Shown here one piece after another: positions 1 to 12,636 of a stretch of 64,000 nt of DNA. The notes under the pieces are model-generated. The model was not told the origin of the DNA. It was given only the letters and a program-made list of their open reading frames with translations, and ran no database searches. How positions within the stretch are numbered: position 1 is the stretch's first letter; every line of letters begins with the position of its first letter. The stretch is from assembly GCA_018417955.1 (NCBI GenBank), contig JACTVC010000005.1, forward strand, positions 806,001 through 870,000, in the 5' to 3' direction. The translations under genes were made by a program, and so were the position numbers. Origin of the DNA: Laccaria trichodermophora (lineage: Eukaryota > Basidiomycota > Agaricomycetes > Agaricales > Hydnangiaceae).

Positions 1-2767
1 TTTTGCTGATTCATCCCGCTCAGCCTCCAGTTCCAGATTGGAGTAAACAACTGATAGCGTATACTGCACATCCTTCAGGGAGCGGTAGATCTCCAAAGCT
101 TGAAAATCGGATTCCGCCATCAGTAGGTACGGCAAAGCTTCACGAAGAGCGGATGCTTTTGGTGATGTCAATGGAGTGGAGCTATGGGGTATTGGGAACA
201 TACCACTGGAACCCCCAGCTGAGATAATACATCGAGCGAGCGTGAACGCTGCGACGGCTCGCTGTTCAAGATCTTCCCCGCCGATGATCTAATGACTTTC
301 GTCAGGACCTCCACTCCAAGATGGAAAAAGAAGTGAACTACCTGAGGCATTATTTCCTCCAAGATACGCTTCGACCTTTTTGAAATGCCAAACTCAAGAC
401 CAATATCTGCCAGGAGAATGATTCCAGTCCTGTAATGGTTTAGGCGACAAAGAAACTCGGAATCCCACAAGCCCCGTAACAAGTGTTCGACTGCTGTTTG
501 GGCTTGATCGGTTTGCTATTGACATTGAAATTAGAACATCAATTCATCCAAAATGCATACTCACTCGTATCTGCAGAACGGAATGCAAGGACTCGCGAAT
601 CGGCGACATCTCCGCTGATTGCGTATTGAAGAGATATTCCTTCTCGTTGTATGACCCAAGAGGTCGTCTGGGTAGAAGAAATTCACGGTATAAACGAGTT
701 TGTCCTCTAAAAGAATGACGATCAGAAATGCCAACACCCATACGTTTGTGGACACGGCAAACCGACGGGTTGCTCGAAGGGCGAGAATGTGCCAAATTTG
801 GTGAGACCAAGACCCGTAATCATGGAGGGTTAGCCCACGCCAGACATCGGGATCCAAGAGCATCGACAAGCTTCCTTCGTAATTTCCTTGTCGCGCTTTC
901 TGGTAAGGGATGTCGGTTTAGTTTGCCAAGACCCAAATAAATGGCAACCTTATAAGCTCTGTTAAGAAGAACTGTGATTCTGTTGGAATCCTCGCTCCCG
1001 GATTCTGTGAAAGCAATCACAATATTTTCTTCCACGGTTGCCAGTTTTTCGCATCCTGATTGACGTGAACACACACATAGCGAAAGACAACTCGATATGC
1101 GCACCTACTTCTCTCCATACCACTGACTGCACTGCGTGTTGCGCCCATTGCTGGTCTTCAACAAATAACGCAAGCTGTACGTCCAACCAGTGGTCATAGA
1201 GACCCAAGGCTTGAAAGATCTTGGCAAAAGCTACAGTCAAGGGTTGATTCTAAATTTAGAGGTTAGATAGGCCTTAGAGAGAGAAAATGTGGTGACATTT
1301 TGTTCATCGAGAAGCTTTTTAATGTCATACAAGATTTCAAGAGGGTGGAGATCAGGTTGAACCTCATTCAGAAAAGATCTTTCTCCAGGTTTTGTTGGAG
1401 GCAGTCGATGTAGCACGCTGTTAAAAGAGACATCAGAAAAACGCACATCCACTTGTCTCCACATCGCTGGCCTTATGCAATGTTGGAGTGTTAGCCGGTC
1501 GTTGCTTGTTCGTGCTACTGTGATTGCTTCTGATAATAGCTGGGGTTGCGTCAACATACGCAACGGTCACGTAACAACCAACAAGTTCCTTTACTTTGCG
1601 GGCTGCAACATATTCTCCGCGAATATAATGCATTTGGACTAGATTCAGAAGTGCATGTTGTCGTACCCCACTGATGAAAAGGGGGTTCAGCTTACGCGTT
1701 GGCCCAACGTTGAAACTCACGAGTCATTGTTTTCATGGAAATGTTGTTCAAAGAATCGCCGCAAGTTTTCGGCAGCTAAATTCTCATCACCAACGGCTTG
1801 CCCCTTCTCCCATCTATATAAAAATGCACCATTAGCTAAATGGAAAACGGTGCGTTGAAAACTTACGCTTCGTAAGCATCAGGCTTTGCCCACGTCTTCT
1901 TGTCAGTCTGTGTTTTATGAATGAGAAGATCTGCTTGCCATCAAGACCTGAAAAAAGCTTCAAATAACAAAGAATGGAATTACCACTGTTGAGCTGGTCC
2001 TTCTGGACGGCTTCGTATCCTGCTTGGGAGTCTCCAGCGCACCATGCTTGATAATCGAGGCGAAGTTTGGTGAGGCCAGAAAATGACAATTTGGCATAGC
2101 TGACATAACAGCGTCGACAGAAGTACCCGAAAAGTGACCGCCGCATCTAACAATCTGATATAAGGCCTGGAGAATACCGCGCAAGCAACACTTGCTCACA
2201 AATCGTGGATGTTCCTGATATTCTGTCTTCAATGCGAGATTGCACATATAGATCGTGCAACAATCACCTCTGTGCTCTTTTCCATGAAAAGAGAAGGAAC
2301 ATCTGACGAGTATCTAACTGAGCAAGGTTACAACGGTCAAGAGGGAAACATACTAACTTTCAAGAAAATTGCTCATTTTCTCAGCTGATGATATGTCAGA
2401 GTGCTGTTGAATTTAGTTGATGGTGCGTTGCATTTGCACAGGAAACCCACAACGGTTCTGATTCCTTGCATGAACTCTCGGCAATCGTCGGAGTCAGCCC
2501 TGGGAGCTGAGGCAATCTCTTTGATTAAATCTTGGTGTGGCTTCGGATGTGCAACCTTCAATAGTGCGTCAGAATAGAACGGATGGGTTTGACGAAAAGC
2601 ATATGTGCCTCAGCGATTTCATTGAGAAGGACTCGATGAAGGTGCAGGGCAAAGGGTGCTGGGACTTTCTTGATTTTGAGATCCTTGTAGGCTAACATGA
2701 GGATGCTGAGCAGCACAATATGATGTGGGCGCAGAACATGATCTGTTGGCGGAGGCGCATCGTCCAT
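1..2767 (-). CDS. APC5: Anaphase-promoting complex subunit 5 (3' end beyond the window)
   Basis: Subunit of the APC/C cyclosome, the nuclear E3 ubiquitin ligase that drives mitotic exit. Apc5 is a TPR scaffold protein in the complex platform. The start ATG is the reverse complement of 2765-2767, followed by MDDAPPPTDHVLRPHH. The middle exons (about 1240-1720) carry the family's TPR signature: LLNLVQMHYIRGEYVAARK, then ARTSNDRLTLQHCI, then VLHRLPPTKPGE, which is the Apc5 TPR pattern. Later exons contain LADIGLEFGISKRSKRIL and, at the extreme left, LPYLLMAESDFQALEIYR with SLKDVQYTLSVVYSNLE, typical of the Apc5 C-terminus. Many short introns split it. The frame is still open at base 1, so the C-terminus is missing only because of the window edge. 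Its start codon is 95 bp from that of the divergent NOC3 gene. Family assignment is from remembered motifs; a few middle exons are not placed exactly. Confidence 0.82.
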
Positions 2768-2862
2768 ACTTGTGTTTAGCGAGAGAGTTGAATGAACGCC
2801 GATGTCATAAATCTCGTCCCGATTTGGAAGAGCTCGATCTCATTTCTAACTTCTTGGCAGTC

Positions 2863-5556
2863 ATGAAGGCCAAAGGAAAAAGGTCTGCCCCTCCTCCGTC
2901 TCAGGTATTTTCCTTCCTTTACGCTCAACGGAAAAATATAAAATTCTATTGAGCAGCCCTCCAAAAAACGCAAGGTCACCACCAGTCTCCAACCTCACCC
3001 AAAAAAAAAGCAATCTGACGCACCGCGAAAAGAAAAGTTTGCGGATCGAGGAATCATTCCAATACCTGTTCATGAAAACGAAGAAGATGCGGAACTCTCT
3101 GACGAGGACATAGGCGTCCTCAACGAATACGGCAATGCTGTTTCATTTCTTGACAAACTGGACCATAAGGGCATCTTGAGGTAAGTACCGAAGTTCATAT
3201 TTACAATCTGAATCTTCCTGACACAGGCATCAGGAGCAAGAAGGAAACGCAACGACTCCATGAAGCGGAGAAACCAGTTCGTCGGAAAGTCGTCGAAGAT
3301 GACCTTCCTCCGTTCGACACAGACGACGACGCAGAGTCGTGGAGCTCAGGAATCGATGAATTGAGCGACGTATCAGAGGAAGTGCTTGATTCTGATGCGG
3401 AGATGCCATACGAGTCCGCTCCCCGAAAACCGAACTCGGCTTGGGAACGAGAAGAGCAGAGTCAGATCCAGCGACTTCCTATCAAACTCGCAGACGGGAA
3501 AATAAAGGAAACTGGTTCGAAACCAGTTAAACTTAAAGCCCGAGAATTAGTGAAGGAGGAGGAAAGTAGCGAGGAAGAACAGGAAGAACCCCCAAAAATA
3601 ACTCGAGTAGAGGATGTCTCCACAGGAGCACGTTTTGGTCGCGCGTCAGTCGCAGACGTCCTCAATACCAAATCACGGAAAGCGAAGGTAGAACTAGCGA
3701 AAGATCAAATTGCGGGAATTTGTCAAGAAATCCTGGCTGATCCCGAGAATAGCGTATGTGCCGTCCTCGTCACCAAACATCTAAGGCAATGACATTCTGC
3801 TTTATTAGCTCGGACTTCTTCGACGCCTCCACTCCTTCTCTTTGAAGGAAATATCGACACCAGGACTCACTGAGCCAATCCCAAACGACTTGATCATTAG
3901 GAAACTGGCAGTGTTGTCGCAGCTGGCTATTTTCAGGGACATCATTCCTGGCTATCGTATACGCGCTCTCACAGACAAGGAGAAGGCGGAAAAAGTAAGT
4001 CAAATGGTGTCACAAACGCGCGATTGGGAGCAAGGTCTTGTTGGGGTCTACCAGTCTTACCTTCGAGCTTTGGAAGTTGAGCTCAAAGGTATGTCTTTTA
4101 CGATGTACGAAATATACCCGATGTTCACGATACATACAGCTCAAAGTGAACTCTCAGAAATCGCTCTCGAATGCATGTGCACGTTGCTGACAGAGGTCAC
4201 CCACTTCAATTTCAGAGTTAATCTTATGACCTGTGTCGTTACACGGTTGAGTCGAAAGTCTTGGGACAAGGTTTGCATAATATCATCTCGATGCCGTCGA
4301 GTATCTCTGACTTTGTTCTAGTCTTCAAACCGCTGTCTCGACACTCTCAACCAAATCTTCAAAGCAGACCTCACAGGCGAGGCTTCTCTCGAGATAGTAC
4401 GACTTTTGAACAGGATGGTGAAAGAACGACGATTCAAAATACATCCACGAGTCCTCTCTTGCTTGCATCAGCTGCGACTGAGGACAGAGCTGGGAGTTAG
4501 GGCATCGGACTCCGCCGCCGACAAGGACAAAGATAAACCTCAACCACGGAGCAAAAAGCCAGAGAAACCACATCTCAGTAAAAAGGCCAAAAAAGAGAGA
4601 AAGGAGAAAAAAGAAATTGACAAGGAACTCCGGGAAGCTGAGGCAGAGGTTGATAAAGCAGAGCGAGCATCCAGGGTGAGTTTTTCCCGAGTGAGCACCC
4701 TCCACATTGTCATCAACTACGATACAGCAAACAGAGACGTTGAAACTATCGTTTGCGTTGTACTTCAGAATACTCAAAAATCCTCGCCCATCACCTCTTC
4801 TCCCCGCTGCATTATCCGGGATATCGAAATTCGCCCACTTGGTCAACATCAACTTTTTCAAAGACCTCCTTAAAGTCTTGAAAGACTTGATAGCCCTCGA
4901 ATCCGACCAATTTGAAGATTCGGACAATGAAGCGGCACAACCAACATCGGGGGGTCTTGATGGTGTTCATCACCGGCTTCTATGTATCGTGGCAGCTTTC
5001 GAGCTCCTCTCAGGCCAAGGTAAGCTCTTCCTCCCCCTCTGCTTATCGATTGTCTGATGGAGCGAAATGTTCAACAGGCGAAGCTCTGAACATCGACCTC
5101 AGTGATTTCATTTCGCATCTCTACGCCTTGATTCTTTCTTTGAGCCTCGTGCCCAACATCGACAGCAAAGTCGACGTATCCCAATCCACAGAAGAATTGC
5201 TGTTCCGTGCTTTGAATATCATTTTTTCCCCACGGACATCTGGCGCCGCGGCGCCTTCGTGGCGCTCAGCTGCCTTTGCCAAGCGTCTCCTCACTGCTGC
5301 CGTGCACTGGCCGCCATCCACCGCACTGCGTGCGATTGAGTTCGTAGCTGGCTTGGTCGCTAAAGACTCCAAGCTCGCAGCACTGCTCTCCACCGAAGAC
5401 CGTATCTTCAATGGTGTGTATCACCCAGAAATCGACGATCCACAGCTTTGCAATGCATTCGGGTCATCTTTTTGGGAGTTGCATGCTTTGCACGAAAATT
5501 ACTGGGATGCACGAGTAAGGGAGGAGGCGGGAAAATTGTTATGTGTTACATTATAG
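2863..5556 (+). CDS. NOC3: Nucleolar complex protein 3 (Noc3, CBF/Mak21 family)
   Basis: Noc3 works with Noc2 in late 60S pre-ribosome maturation and export in the nucleolus, and in yeast also in replication licensing. The start at 2863 gives a basic leader (MKAKGKRSAPPPS) that joins after a short intron to a lysine-rich stretch. The second intron ends at the AG just before GAGCAAG near 3230, restoring GILRSKKETQRLHE. An acidic region follows, then the conserved NOC3 block DQIAGICQEILADPENS. Next come LAVFRD-type sequence (LSQLAIFRDIIPGYRIR) and the CBF-like C-terminus with NAFGSSFWELHALHENYW before the TAG at 5554-5556. A charged Lys/Glu coiled coil lies at about 4540-4680. The numerous phase-changing introns explain why the frame hops. 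It is convergent with the TEA-factor gene, with 173 bp between stop codons. Confidence 0.88.
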
Positions 5557-5729
5557 AGTTCGTCCTTCCAGATACGTATCTACACATTATACCATACAGA
5601 TCAAAAATACAGATATTGTGGGGGATTGGGCTAGGAGAGGTATGGGGTATGCTCGTACATCGAAGAAGGTATGGGACGAAGGAGATGCCTATGAATTAGG
5701 AATAAACATAATAGTACGCAGGGCATCTG

Positions 5730-7315
5730 TCAGAAAGTTGGGGATACAGCAGCAGGGTACCTCAAGGGCGTCAAGGCGAACGAAAGAGATGTTGAATCTC
5801 CGCGTCGAGCGGAGGGCGTATTGGTAGGCATCGCTAAATAAGGGGCGCTCGTTTGGGGAAAGGGCGCTTTATCTGCCAATCTACACTTTTGGAAGCCAAT
5901 CAGCTCTGCAGATGGCATGGGGCCTCCTGTCCTCCTATCAAGGTCGTAGATAACATGTAGGAGAATCTCGTCATCGACTGTGACCTCCTGAGTCATCGTG
6001 AGAGGAGTATCTAAAAACGGGGCAAAGTAAGCTTCAAGGAGCACACTGAATAGTAAAACGGCACGAACTGGGATCCAACCAACGACATCGAGTCAACGAT
6101 GATTCGGGCAGCACGGCATTGACGGTACCAACAGTGATGTGAGAAACATCCAAGAAGCCAGATTCCTCCGAGATGCAAGAACTTCCGGCAAAGACCTTGG
6201 TTGTGCATCTTCCCGAAACAGACCACACGTTCGCGAGACAGATGCTACCGGCAAAGCCGTGAAGGGTGGAAGGACTGCGAAGGTCGTTCATTGTCGGTAC
6301 CAGCAATTTCACCCTGAGTGTAAATCTTGGTGCTCCAGGATCGCCTGAGAGTGCCATCAAAGAGTCAACGTTGACAGAGAATGGTGTCATGCCGTCAGCT
6401 GTCAAAAAGAAAGAGGTTACTCTGTTCCTTGAGGAAAATCGTGGTTGCTGCGCCATAGAAAGGCGATTAGATGTCGACTTTGAGGATGGCATTGTGGGGT
6501 GTGCAGTAGAATGGGCCGCCGAGTCTCCGGAACTCTGCGAGTACAAGCTAGCAGCATTGTAGTGTGGTGAGTGATCTGGGTATAACGAATTAGGGAATGC
6601 TCCAAAGGGAGAAATAGAGGGGACAGGTGAGGTGGGGGAAGTAGATAAAGATGGGTAAAGTGGGGTTGGGCTACATTGGGATTTGAGGGGTGAAATTTCG
6701 GTTGGGGCCAAGTGTGGGTGGTGCTTTGGAGTGAGAGGGAATTCAGATTGAGAGTCAGGTGGTGAATAGTTGGGCGAAACAGAGTGCGAAGACGAATCGT
6801 CATTGTCATCGTCAAAGGGTATAAGGGATGTTTCATCCCATTGATCTTCGAGCTTCACGGGACCAGATGACGCCGAGTCTGCAGGGGTTTCGTCCGCTCC
6901 AGCGACGAGATAATATTCTGTAAGGAATCGGATGAAGGACGGGCGACGGCGATGAGGTGGATATACAAACCAGGCTCGCCCTTCCACATATTCCTCAAAA
7001 CTTGGATATGACTCGCGACTTGCTTTTTTGAGCGGGTTATCTCTTTACTTTGAAGAAAGTCTACAAGGAACTGATTGCGCCATCGACTACGGCCACGAGA
7101 CTGCGAGTAGGTCGCGTAAGGAGAGTTCCAGTACTCCTTGAGGCCTGGGGCGAAATGAAAAGATGAAGGGGGAAAGGATGAGATGGCTGTGTACCTTGCA
7201 CAAATATCTTTTCGATTGATTCTGGCCATACCTCTGTTCCACTGCCATCCTTTAAAAGTTTTCTGTGCTTGCGCTGGGGAGTGAGGGAGTCGTGAGCTGA
7301 GTCGGGTTTCTTCAT
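5730..7315 (-). CDS. TEA/ATTS-domain transcription factor
   Basis: Probable sequence-specific transcription regulator of the TEA/ATTS family (TEAD, yeast Tec1, Aspergillus AbaA). The start ATG is at 7313-7315. The N-terminus has DGSGTEVWPESIEKIF, the usual opening of a TEA domain. An intron from GTACACAG to the CCCAG near 7150 joins this to GLKEYWNSPYATYSQSR and then to RNQFLVDFLQSKEITRSKK with QVASHIQVLRNMWKGE, the DNA-recognition helix region. A second intron (54 bp, near 6940-6990) leads into an acidic, Ser/Pro-rich middle region and a C-terminal part with VLLFSVLLEAYFAP and a tail ending in AVSPTF. A splice or frame step around 6040-6130 links the two C-terminal frames, but I could not fix its exact bases. 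It diverges from VPS23, 403 bp away. The target genes are unknown. Confidence 0.75.
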
Positions 7316-7718
7316 GAGGGGAAAAGGCGTGTAGTGAAGATGGGAAGGGGAGGGAAGAAGATAGATATCATTGGAGGAACGTTATATACGGAGAACAGCA
7401 CTCTTTCTAGGGTGGGCGGTGACATGGAGCAGAGATATAGAGTTAAGATCCGATAAGATCCGAATTGGGAAGGTGGGCACCGTCGAATTGGAGGTGGCTT
7501 ATTATGTGGTCCCTGAGATCGGAGAAAAAGGTCGGCGCTGCTCGGTCTGCGTCGGTCTTTGAAGTTGCCATTCGCGGCGGCGTGACGGAGATCGCTTTTG
7601 ACCGGCCCAGTAACTTGGCTCAGGCCCGATTCCTTGTCTCAATAAGGAAGTTTGTACCCATGCAAGTCCGGAACGACGAACTGAAGCAAGAAACTGATGA
7701 TAGCTGGTAATATCAACC
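7316..7718. promoter_or_regulatory. Divergent intergenic region between the TEA factor and VPS23
   Basis: These 403 bases separate two divergent start codons and must hold both promoters. A purine-rich tract lies at about 7321-7365. I see no convincing TATA box, and the short open frames here look like chance. Confidence 0.5.
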
Positions 7719-9516
7719 ATGTCTACTACACTCACTCAGAAATGGCTACGACAGAATTTACATTCCTACTCACAAAAGGACAGGGTCTATTCAGATATCG
7801 ACGCTGCTTTGGCTCGCTTTCAAACTCTGCGTCCAAAATCAGACATTTACAGTACGAGCACTATTCACATCTGATCAATAGTAATATTGTTCACTCTCTC
7901 TATCTAGCCTTTGACGATGGTCGTACCCAGTTGCTGCTTTGCATCCATGGCTTACTCCCTATATCATTTCGTCAGGCATCCTACAACATCCCCATCAGTG
8001 TCTGGATACCTCGTCAATACCCTCAACAACCTCCCATTCCCTATGTCGTACCCACCACCGACATGCTCGTCAAACCAGGCCCATATGTCGATGTCAGTGG
8101 CAGATGCAATCCAGAGTATATTCAGCATTGGGAGCGGAAATACGAGGTTTACCCATTCCGTTCCTTATCCCCCTTAGTCTCTTGACACCATATCTAGGGT
8201 TGTAGTTTGTCAGCTTTGTTCGAAGCGTTCCAAGACCAGTTCTCGCGCGAACCCCCCGTTTATTCAAAGCCGAAGCAACAACCTCTAACAGCCTACTCTT
8301 CCCACAACGGCAACAGCTATGCGGTAAGGACGCCGCCGCCACTACCAAGACCCACCCCATCAACATCATCAACATCATCATCAACATCACCCCCACCACC
8401 AATACCTACACGGCCTGCGGATCTCCACTCCAATTCCTTGGAACTCCAGACAGTATGTTGTACTGTGGTCAAATTTGACGTTTTTGCTCAACTCTGAGCA
8501 GTTTACAGCGCGCCCACTCTCCCCGCCTCCACTACCTCCACTTCCTCCGGTCCTTCCATATGACGCAACCCCTCGCGCTGCATATCCAAATCATTCCAGT
8601 CCTTCTACGCTCAATCAACAGTCATGGTATGTTCCCCCTGCTCGGCCTCCACCCAGCTTCCTACCGAATCATACGCCCACCACGCAACATCAACCCAACG
8701 AGAGCAGACTATCTCAATCTCCACCTCCACCTCCTCCGCCGCCGTTTCTACCTCCACATTTCGCCCCTCCAATGCGGTCTAATACACCACCGACGCGAGC
8801 TCCACAGCTGCCCATCGCGGACCTACTCGACGGAGACGCTGACATTACGCGAGAAGGAAACTCAATACAATCACCGGTGCCTCCACGGCCATTAAACCCG
8901 GAGCTTCTCAACTTACACACCCAAGTACACGCAAAATTGACTTCGGAGCTTGATTCACTCACTCAAGCGCTTGCTCTGGACGCGGAACGGCTGCGCGCTC
9001 ACCAGAGTGACCTTCTTTCTGGAGAGCCCGCCATCCATGACGAGATGGCCCGTCTAGAAGCAGTTCGCGATGTCTGTCGAAATGTAACGTTCAGGACAAA
9101 TGGCGCTGTTCAACAGGTAGAAGCCAATATTTCAGAGCTCCGCCGGAAAGGTGATCCCGAGGTTGATGAACTTATTTGTTCGACGAATATTGTTCACAAT
9201 CAGTATGTTGAAATCACGTCCCGCGAGAAGTTGAATAATTGTTTTCTAGGCTTATTAACCTCATCGCCGACGATCATTCGATTGAAGACACCGTCTATCA
9301 TTTACATCGGGCTTTAAATACCGGTCGAATTGATTTGGAACGGTTTTTACGGGTAGGTGATTCTCGGTTGTTGATGATTGTGATAGTGTTCAGACCCTTG
9401 TTGATCTATAGACGACCAGAGTGCTGGCGGAGGAACAATTTATGAAAAGGGCTTTGATAGAGAAGATATTAACGGGAATTTCCACACTGTCAACTCCTAT
9501 TGCACCTTGGACTTAG
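7719..9516 (+). CDS. VPS23: ESCRT-I subunit Vps23 / TSG101-like
   Basis: ESCRT-I component that binds ubiquitinated cargo and sorts it into multivesicular endosomes. The start at 7719 gives MSTTLTQKWLRQNLHSY. An intron inside codon 45 (GTACGAG...TAG) joins to DDGRTQLLLCIHGLLPI, then ASYNIPISVWIPRQYPQQPP and DMLVKPGPYVDVSGRC, a UEV domain in which no catalytic cysteine stands out. It then has REPPVYSKPKQQ, matching the end of a TSG101 UEV domain. A long Pro-rich linker with poly-Pro runs follows, then a coiled coil (about 8900-9180) and the C-terminal steadiness box with NLIADDHSIEDTVYHLHRAL and IDLERFLR. The last intron ends in CTATAG before ACGACCAGAG, and the protein ends SPIAPWT-like (TPIAPWT) at the TAG 9514-9516. 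All expected domains are present. Confidence 0.88.
8358..8390 (+). repeat. ATC/CAT-rich trinucleotide microsatellite inside VPS23
   Basis: A short run of CATCAA and CATCAT units encodes a Thr/Ser stretch just before poly-Pro codons in the VPS23 linker. Because it lies in an unstructured linker, length changes in multiples of three would probably be tolerated. Confidence 0.6.
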
Positions 9517-9787
9517 TAGGAACCATGTCAGGAGTCAAGTTGACGTTACATTTCGGTACATATTGGTTGTGTTGTCCTTCAAGCTCCCTTATCTTCCAGT
9601 TTTCTGTCAAAGATACAGCTGACAGCGGCTCTCCTTTTGCTCGTCATGAGTTACACTCAAATTACGGCATCGTTGTCCTGAGATGTAATATTCCGGAGCA
9701 GTCCCAATCAGGAACAACAGCTTTTGATCATGGGTCCGTCGACATGTCATTCAGAGCAAAAGGTCACAGAACATAAGCAAAAAAATA

Positions 9788-12503
9788 TTAATCGGTTACA
9801 TATCGTTCGTCCTTTATTTCCATTTCCTTCCTTGGTGACCTCGGGCCTCTTCCTGCGCTTCCCACCCACCTCCAAACCCTCAACTCATCTCCACCCTCGA
9901 TCTCTTCCAGGTTCGCCCTGACATTTGCATTCCCCTCCACAACGCGCTCTACCTCGTTCCACAGTCGCCGCCGTGTGGAAATTGAGTGCTCCTCTTGCAA
10001 GATCAGATCCCGAAGTTGTATTGAAGACAAATACGGCTGTGGCGCGACAATAGGATCGGTATGATGGGCTAGCTCTTGATTGCGCAGTGTGTCAAGTGCA
10101 ATCTGCACTAGGTCAGAAACACGTCTCCTTTCCACCTCCTTCTGCGCGCTTCGCACTCGTGCAACAATAAGGATAAGGATCATGATAAAAGTACCTGGAA
10201 AAACGTTTAGACGGGCTCAACAAAAAGAATAAGCAACGTACCGAGAACAGTCGCACGCCAAACTTCCCATAATTCCCTTGATCTCACCTTCATGAGACAA
10301 ACCCATGACAGGTCGGGGGTCTTGTGTGCCAGATATCGGTGACTACTAAAGGAGGAATTCAGTTTAAACAAGGTTTAGAGCTCGTCTGTCCGACGCTCAC
10401 TCCTTGTCTTCCCCGATGATAACACCGCCCCACTGAATGAGTTGCTGAACGGCTTCATTGAAAGTATCCGCAAAAGTCGGCAAAAGATGAGGCTTCAAGA
10501 TGGATTTAGCAATCGGACTTAGTTAAGACGAGAAAACATGCCTTGGTCTTGGCCTTCATAAGTTCTTTGAGTTCCCCGATTTCAATTCCCCACTTCTTGG
10601 CGTCGCCTCCATCCTCCTCTTTCACGATGTCAGCGGCTGTTTTACTATCAAAACAAACACGTCGCCCCCTCTCCTGTCCAAGGACGACTTCTATAGCTTT
10701 CCCGAGAGCTCCAATGTGTCGTTTTCTTCTGGGGTCTTCCACACATTTGGGTGGAAAAGCAACGCTGCCAAATCCAGGGAGTCCGTCCAGAGAGTATGAA
10801 ATCACTTTCCAAATTACGTCCGAAGGCGACAAGGATGATGAAAATGACGCGTTGGAAGGTTGGTGTGGCGCTGGGAGATTGAAAAATAACGCGTGAGACC
10901 GCAACAAATGGCCTTTGTCGCAGGTAACACTATGTCGATCACAGATAGCATGTTCGGGGCATGGCGTGCAGGTTTCAGGATAGGGAAGCGGGACAAGAGG
11001 AGGTAACGGGCATGGCACCAGGCTGGTTGCTTCGCCATTTTCGTCATGGCCTGATGGATGTAGATATGTCCGGTTTTCTCTGTTACAAAGTTCGGCAGCT
11101 AAACGATTAGCTTTCAACTCTACAACGAAACTGTTCGTGTTGCTTCCTGCGTCACAATAGCCCAGCTCAGCGGACTCCATCTTGTACCTGAGTGTCGCGT
11201 ACATCATGACAAGCGACGAGAGAAGAATGAGTAATCGCGAAAATAGCTGAAGTGCGCCTGGTCCATTGGCCAACCGAGGAGAGTCTGAGGCGCCTCCTTC
11301 GGCGATACGTTGTGAGATAGCTAAGACCTCGTCTGCAACGGACTGATCGTTTGAAACCGGCATGGCTTCGAAATCATTATCTTGCTGCTCGGTTGGTAGC
11401 TCACTAGTCAAATCGTCAGCTTTATCTTCCACCAGTTCTTCCGACTTGATAGCCTTATTGACAGAGGTGAAGGAAGGTACCTCCAGCTTTTGGGATGCGA
11501 TGGAAGGCAGAACGGGCTTAAAGGACGTCAAGGGTGGCGAAAATGGAGAGCTAGGAGTGTTGTCTTGTGAACGAATGGGTCGAGACGGGGATGGAGAATC
11601 AAGGAGCTGTGGAGGCGCTGACATGGATTTACGTCCTCTCCGTGGAAGGGCAGATTTTCGGGGTCGAGCAGGCGATGGTCGAATAGGAGATGAAGACTCC
11701 GCCCCAGATTGAAATATATTATTATCTTCCCACCCACTATCTTCCGCCTTGCTTATGCATTAGCCGCCGACAAAAAGAAGAATAACATATACTTACATTA
11801 GAGACGCGTCTAGCTTGAGTTCCGGCAGAGTCAGTCTGGAAATCAACGGTTCATGACAACTATCAGTGAAGTGGAAGGATTTTCGTACCGCTTTTTTACT
11901 TCGTCCAACTTTTTTGGCTGGTAATTCGTCCTCGGGTTCACTTTCTTCAAAGAGCGGGGGTTCGGTGACTGCTAATGGGCGGGTGGAGCCGCCTAATATC
12001 GGCTGAGCTGAAGAGCGTCGGCGCTTTGGCTGTCGAAACAACAGAAAATGAGAAGATAGACAATGATGACTAGGACACGGATAAATGTACGGGATCTGGA
12101 GGTTGTTGAGGGACATCGACCGGTACTTGGGAAAACCTTCGCGAGGATCTCCGGGCGGGTAGAGTCTCCAAAGAGACGTCAGACAACCGATTGAAGACAT
12201 GAGAATCTCGAATACCTTTCTGGTGGCACCTAAAGGTTGGCCTGTAACACCATCCAATATGCCGTCGTCGCTTGCGATGCTATTTTCTTTCTTGAGACGT
12301 TCCTTCTTAAATTTGCTAGCTCGTGTCTTTATTTCTTCGTTGAATAGTTGTACTAGCTTCGGCTTTGAGTAGGGTGTGGGATATCTAATGTTGTGATAAC
12401 CCAAGACGCCAAGTAGTTGGGATACAGTAAGTGTTGTCGGTTCAAAATCCGGCTCAAGATATTCGCCCAAGCCTATGACCTGCGCAGAGGTCAAACGAGA
12501 CAT
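9788..12503 (-). CDS. Inner nuclear membrane protein of the Src1/Heh/Man1 family
   Basis: Integral inner-nuclear-membrane protein that tethers chromatin and helps nuclear-pore quality control. The start ATG (reverse complement of 12501-12503) opens MSRLTSAQVIGLGEYLEP, followed by LLGVLGYHNIRYPTPYSK and a Lys-rich segment: the N-terminal HeH/LEM-like fold. After a Ser/Pro-rich region come one hydrophobic segment (LFSRLLILLSSLVMMYATL) and the Man1-Src1 C-terminal domain with cysteines in YPETCTPCPEHAICDRHSV and in KCVEDPRRKRHIGALG. A second hydrophobic segment (ILILIVARVRS, near 10150-10180) precedes the final helical region containing LLWNEV-like sequence (RRRLWNEVERVVEGN). Two membrane passes around a lumenal domain is the family layout. 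It lies just downstream of the SQR gene on the same strand, with 133 bp between. Confidence 0.82.
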
Positions 12504-12636
12504 CGAAACGATGTTCAAAAATCGAAGACAAGATGAATGGCCACCGCAGAGAAGAAACAAACAGTGGCTGTGCAGCACGTTGAAACCTCACACCCTGCTG
12601 AGTCACATTGATAACAACGTTAACAATCTAAGCGAT

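Noticed and set aside
4325..4927. 200-codon minus-strand frame inside NOC3
   Set aside because: It is antisense to the Noc3 coding exons, which match their family, and shows no recognisable domain.
8714..8962. Minus-strand poly-Gly frame in VPS23
   Set aside because: It is the reverse of the poly-Pro linker codons.
11362..11712. Ser-rich plus-strand frame opposite the Src1/Man1 gene
   Set aside because: It mirrors the Ser/Pro-rich linker of the real minus-strand gene and has no start context or domain of its own.
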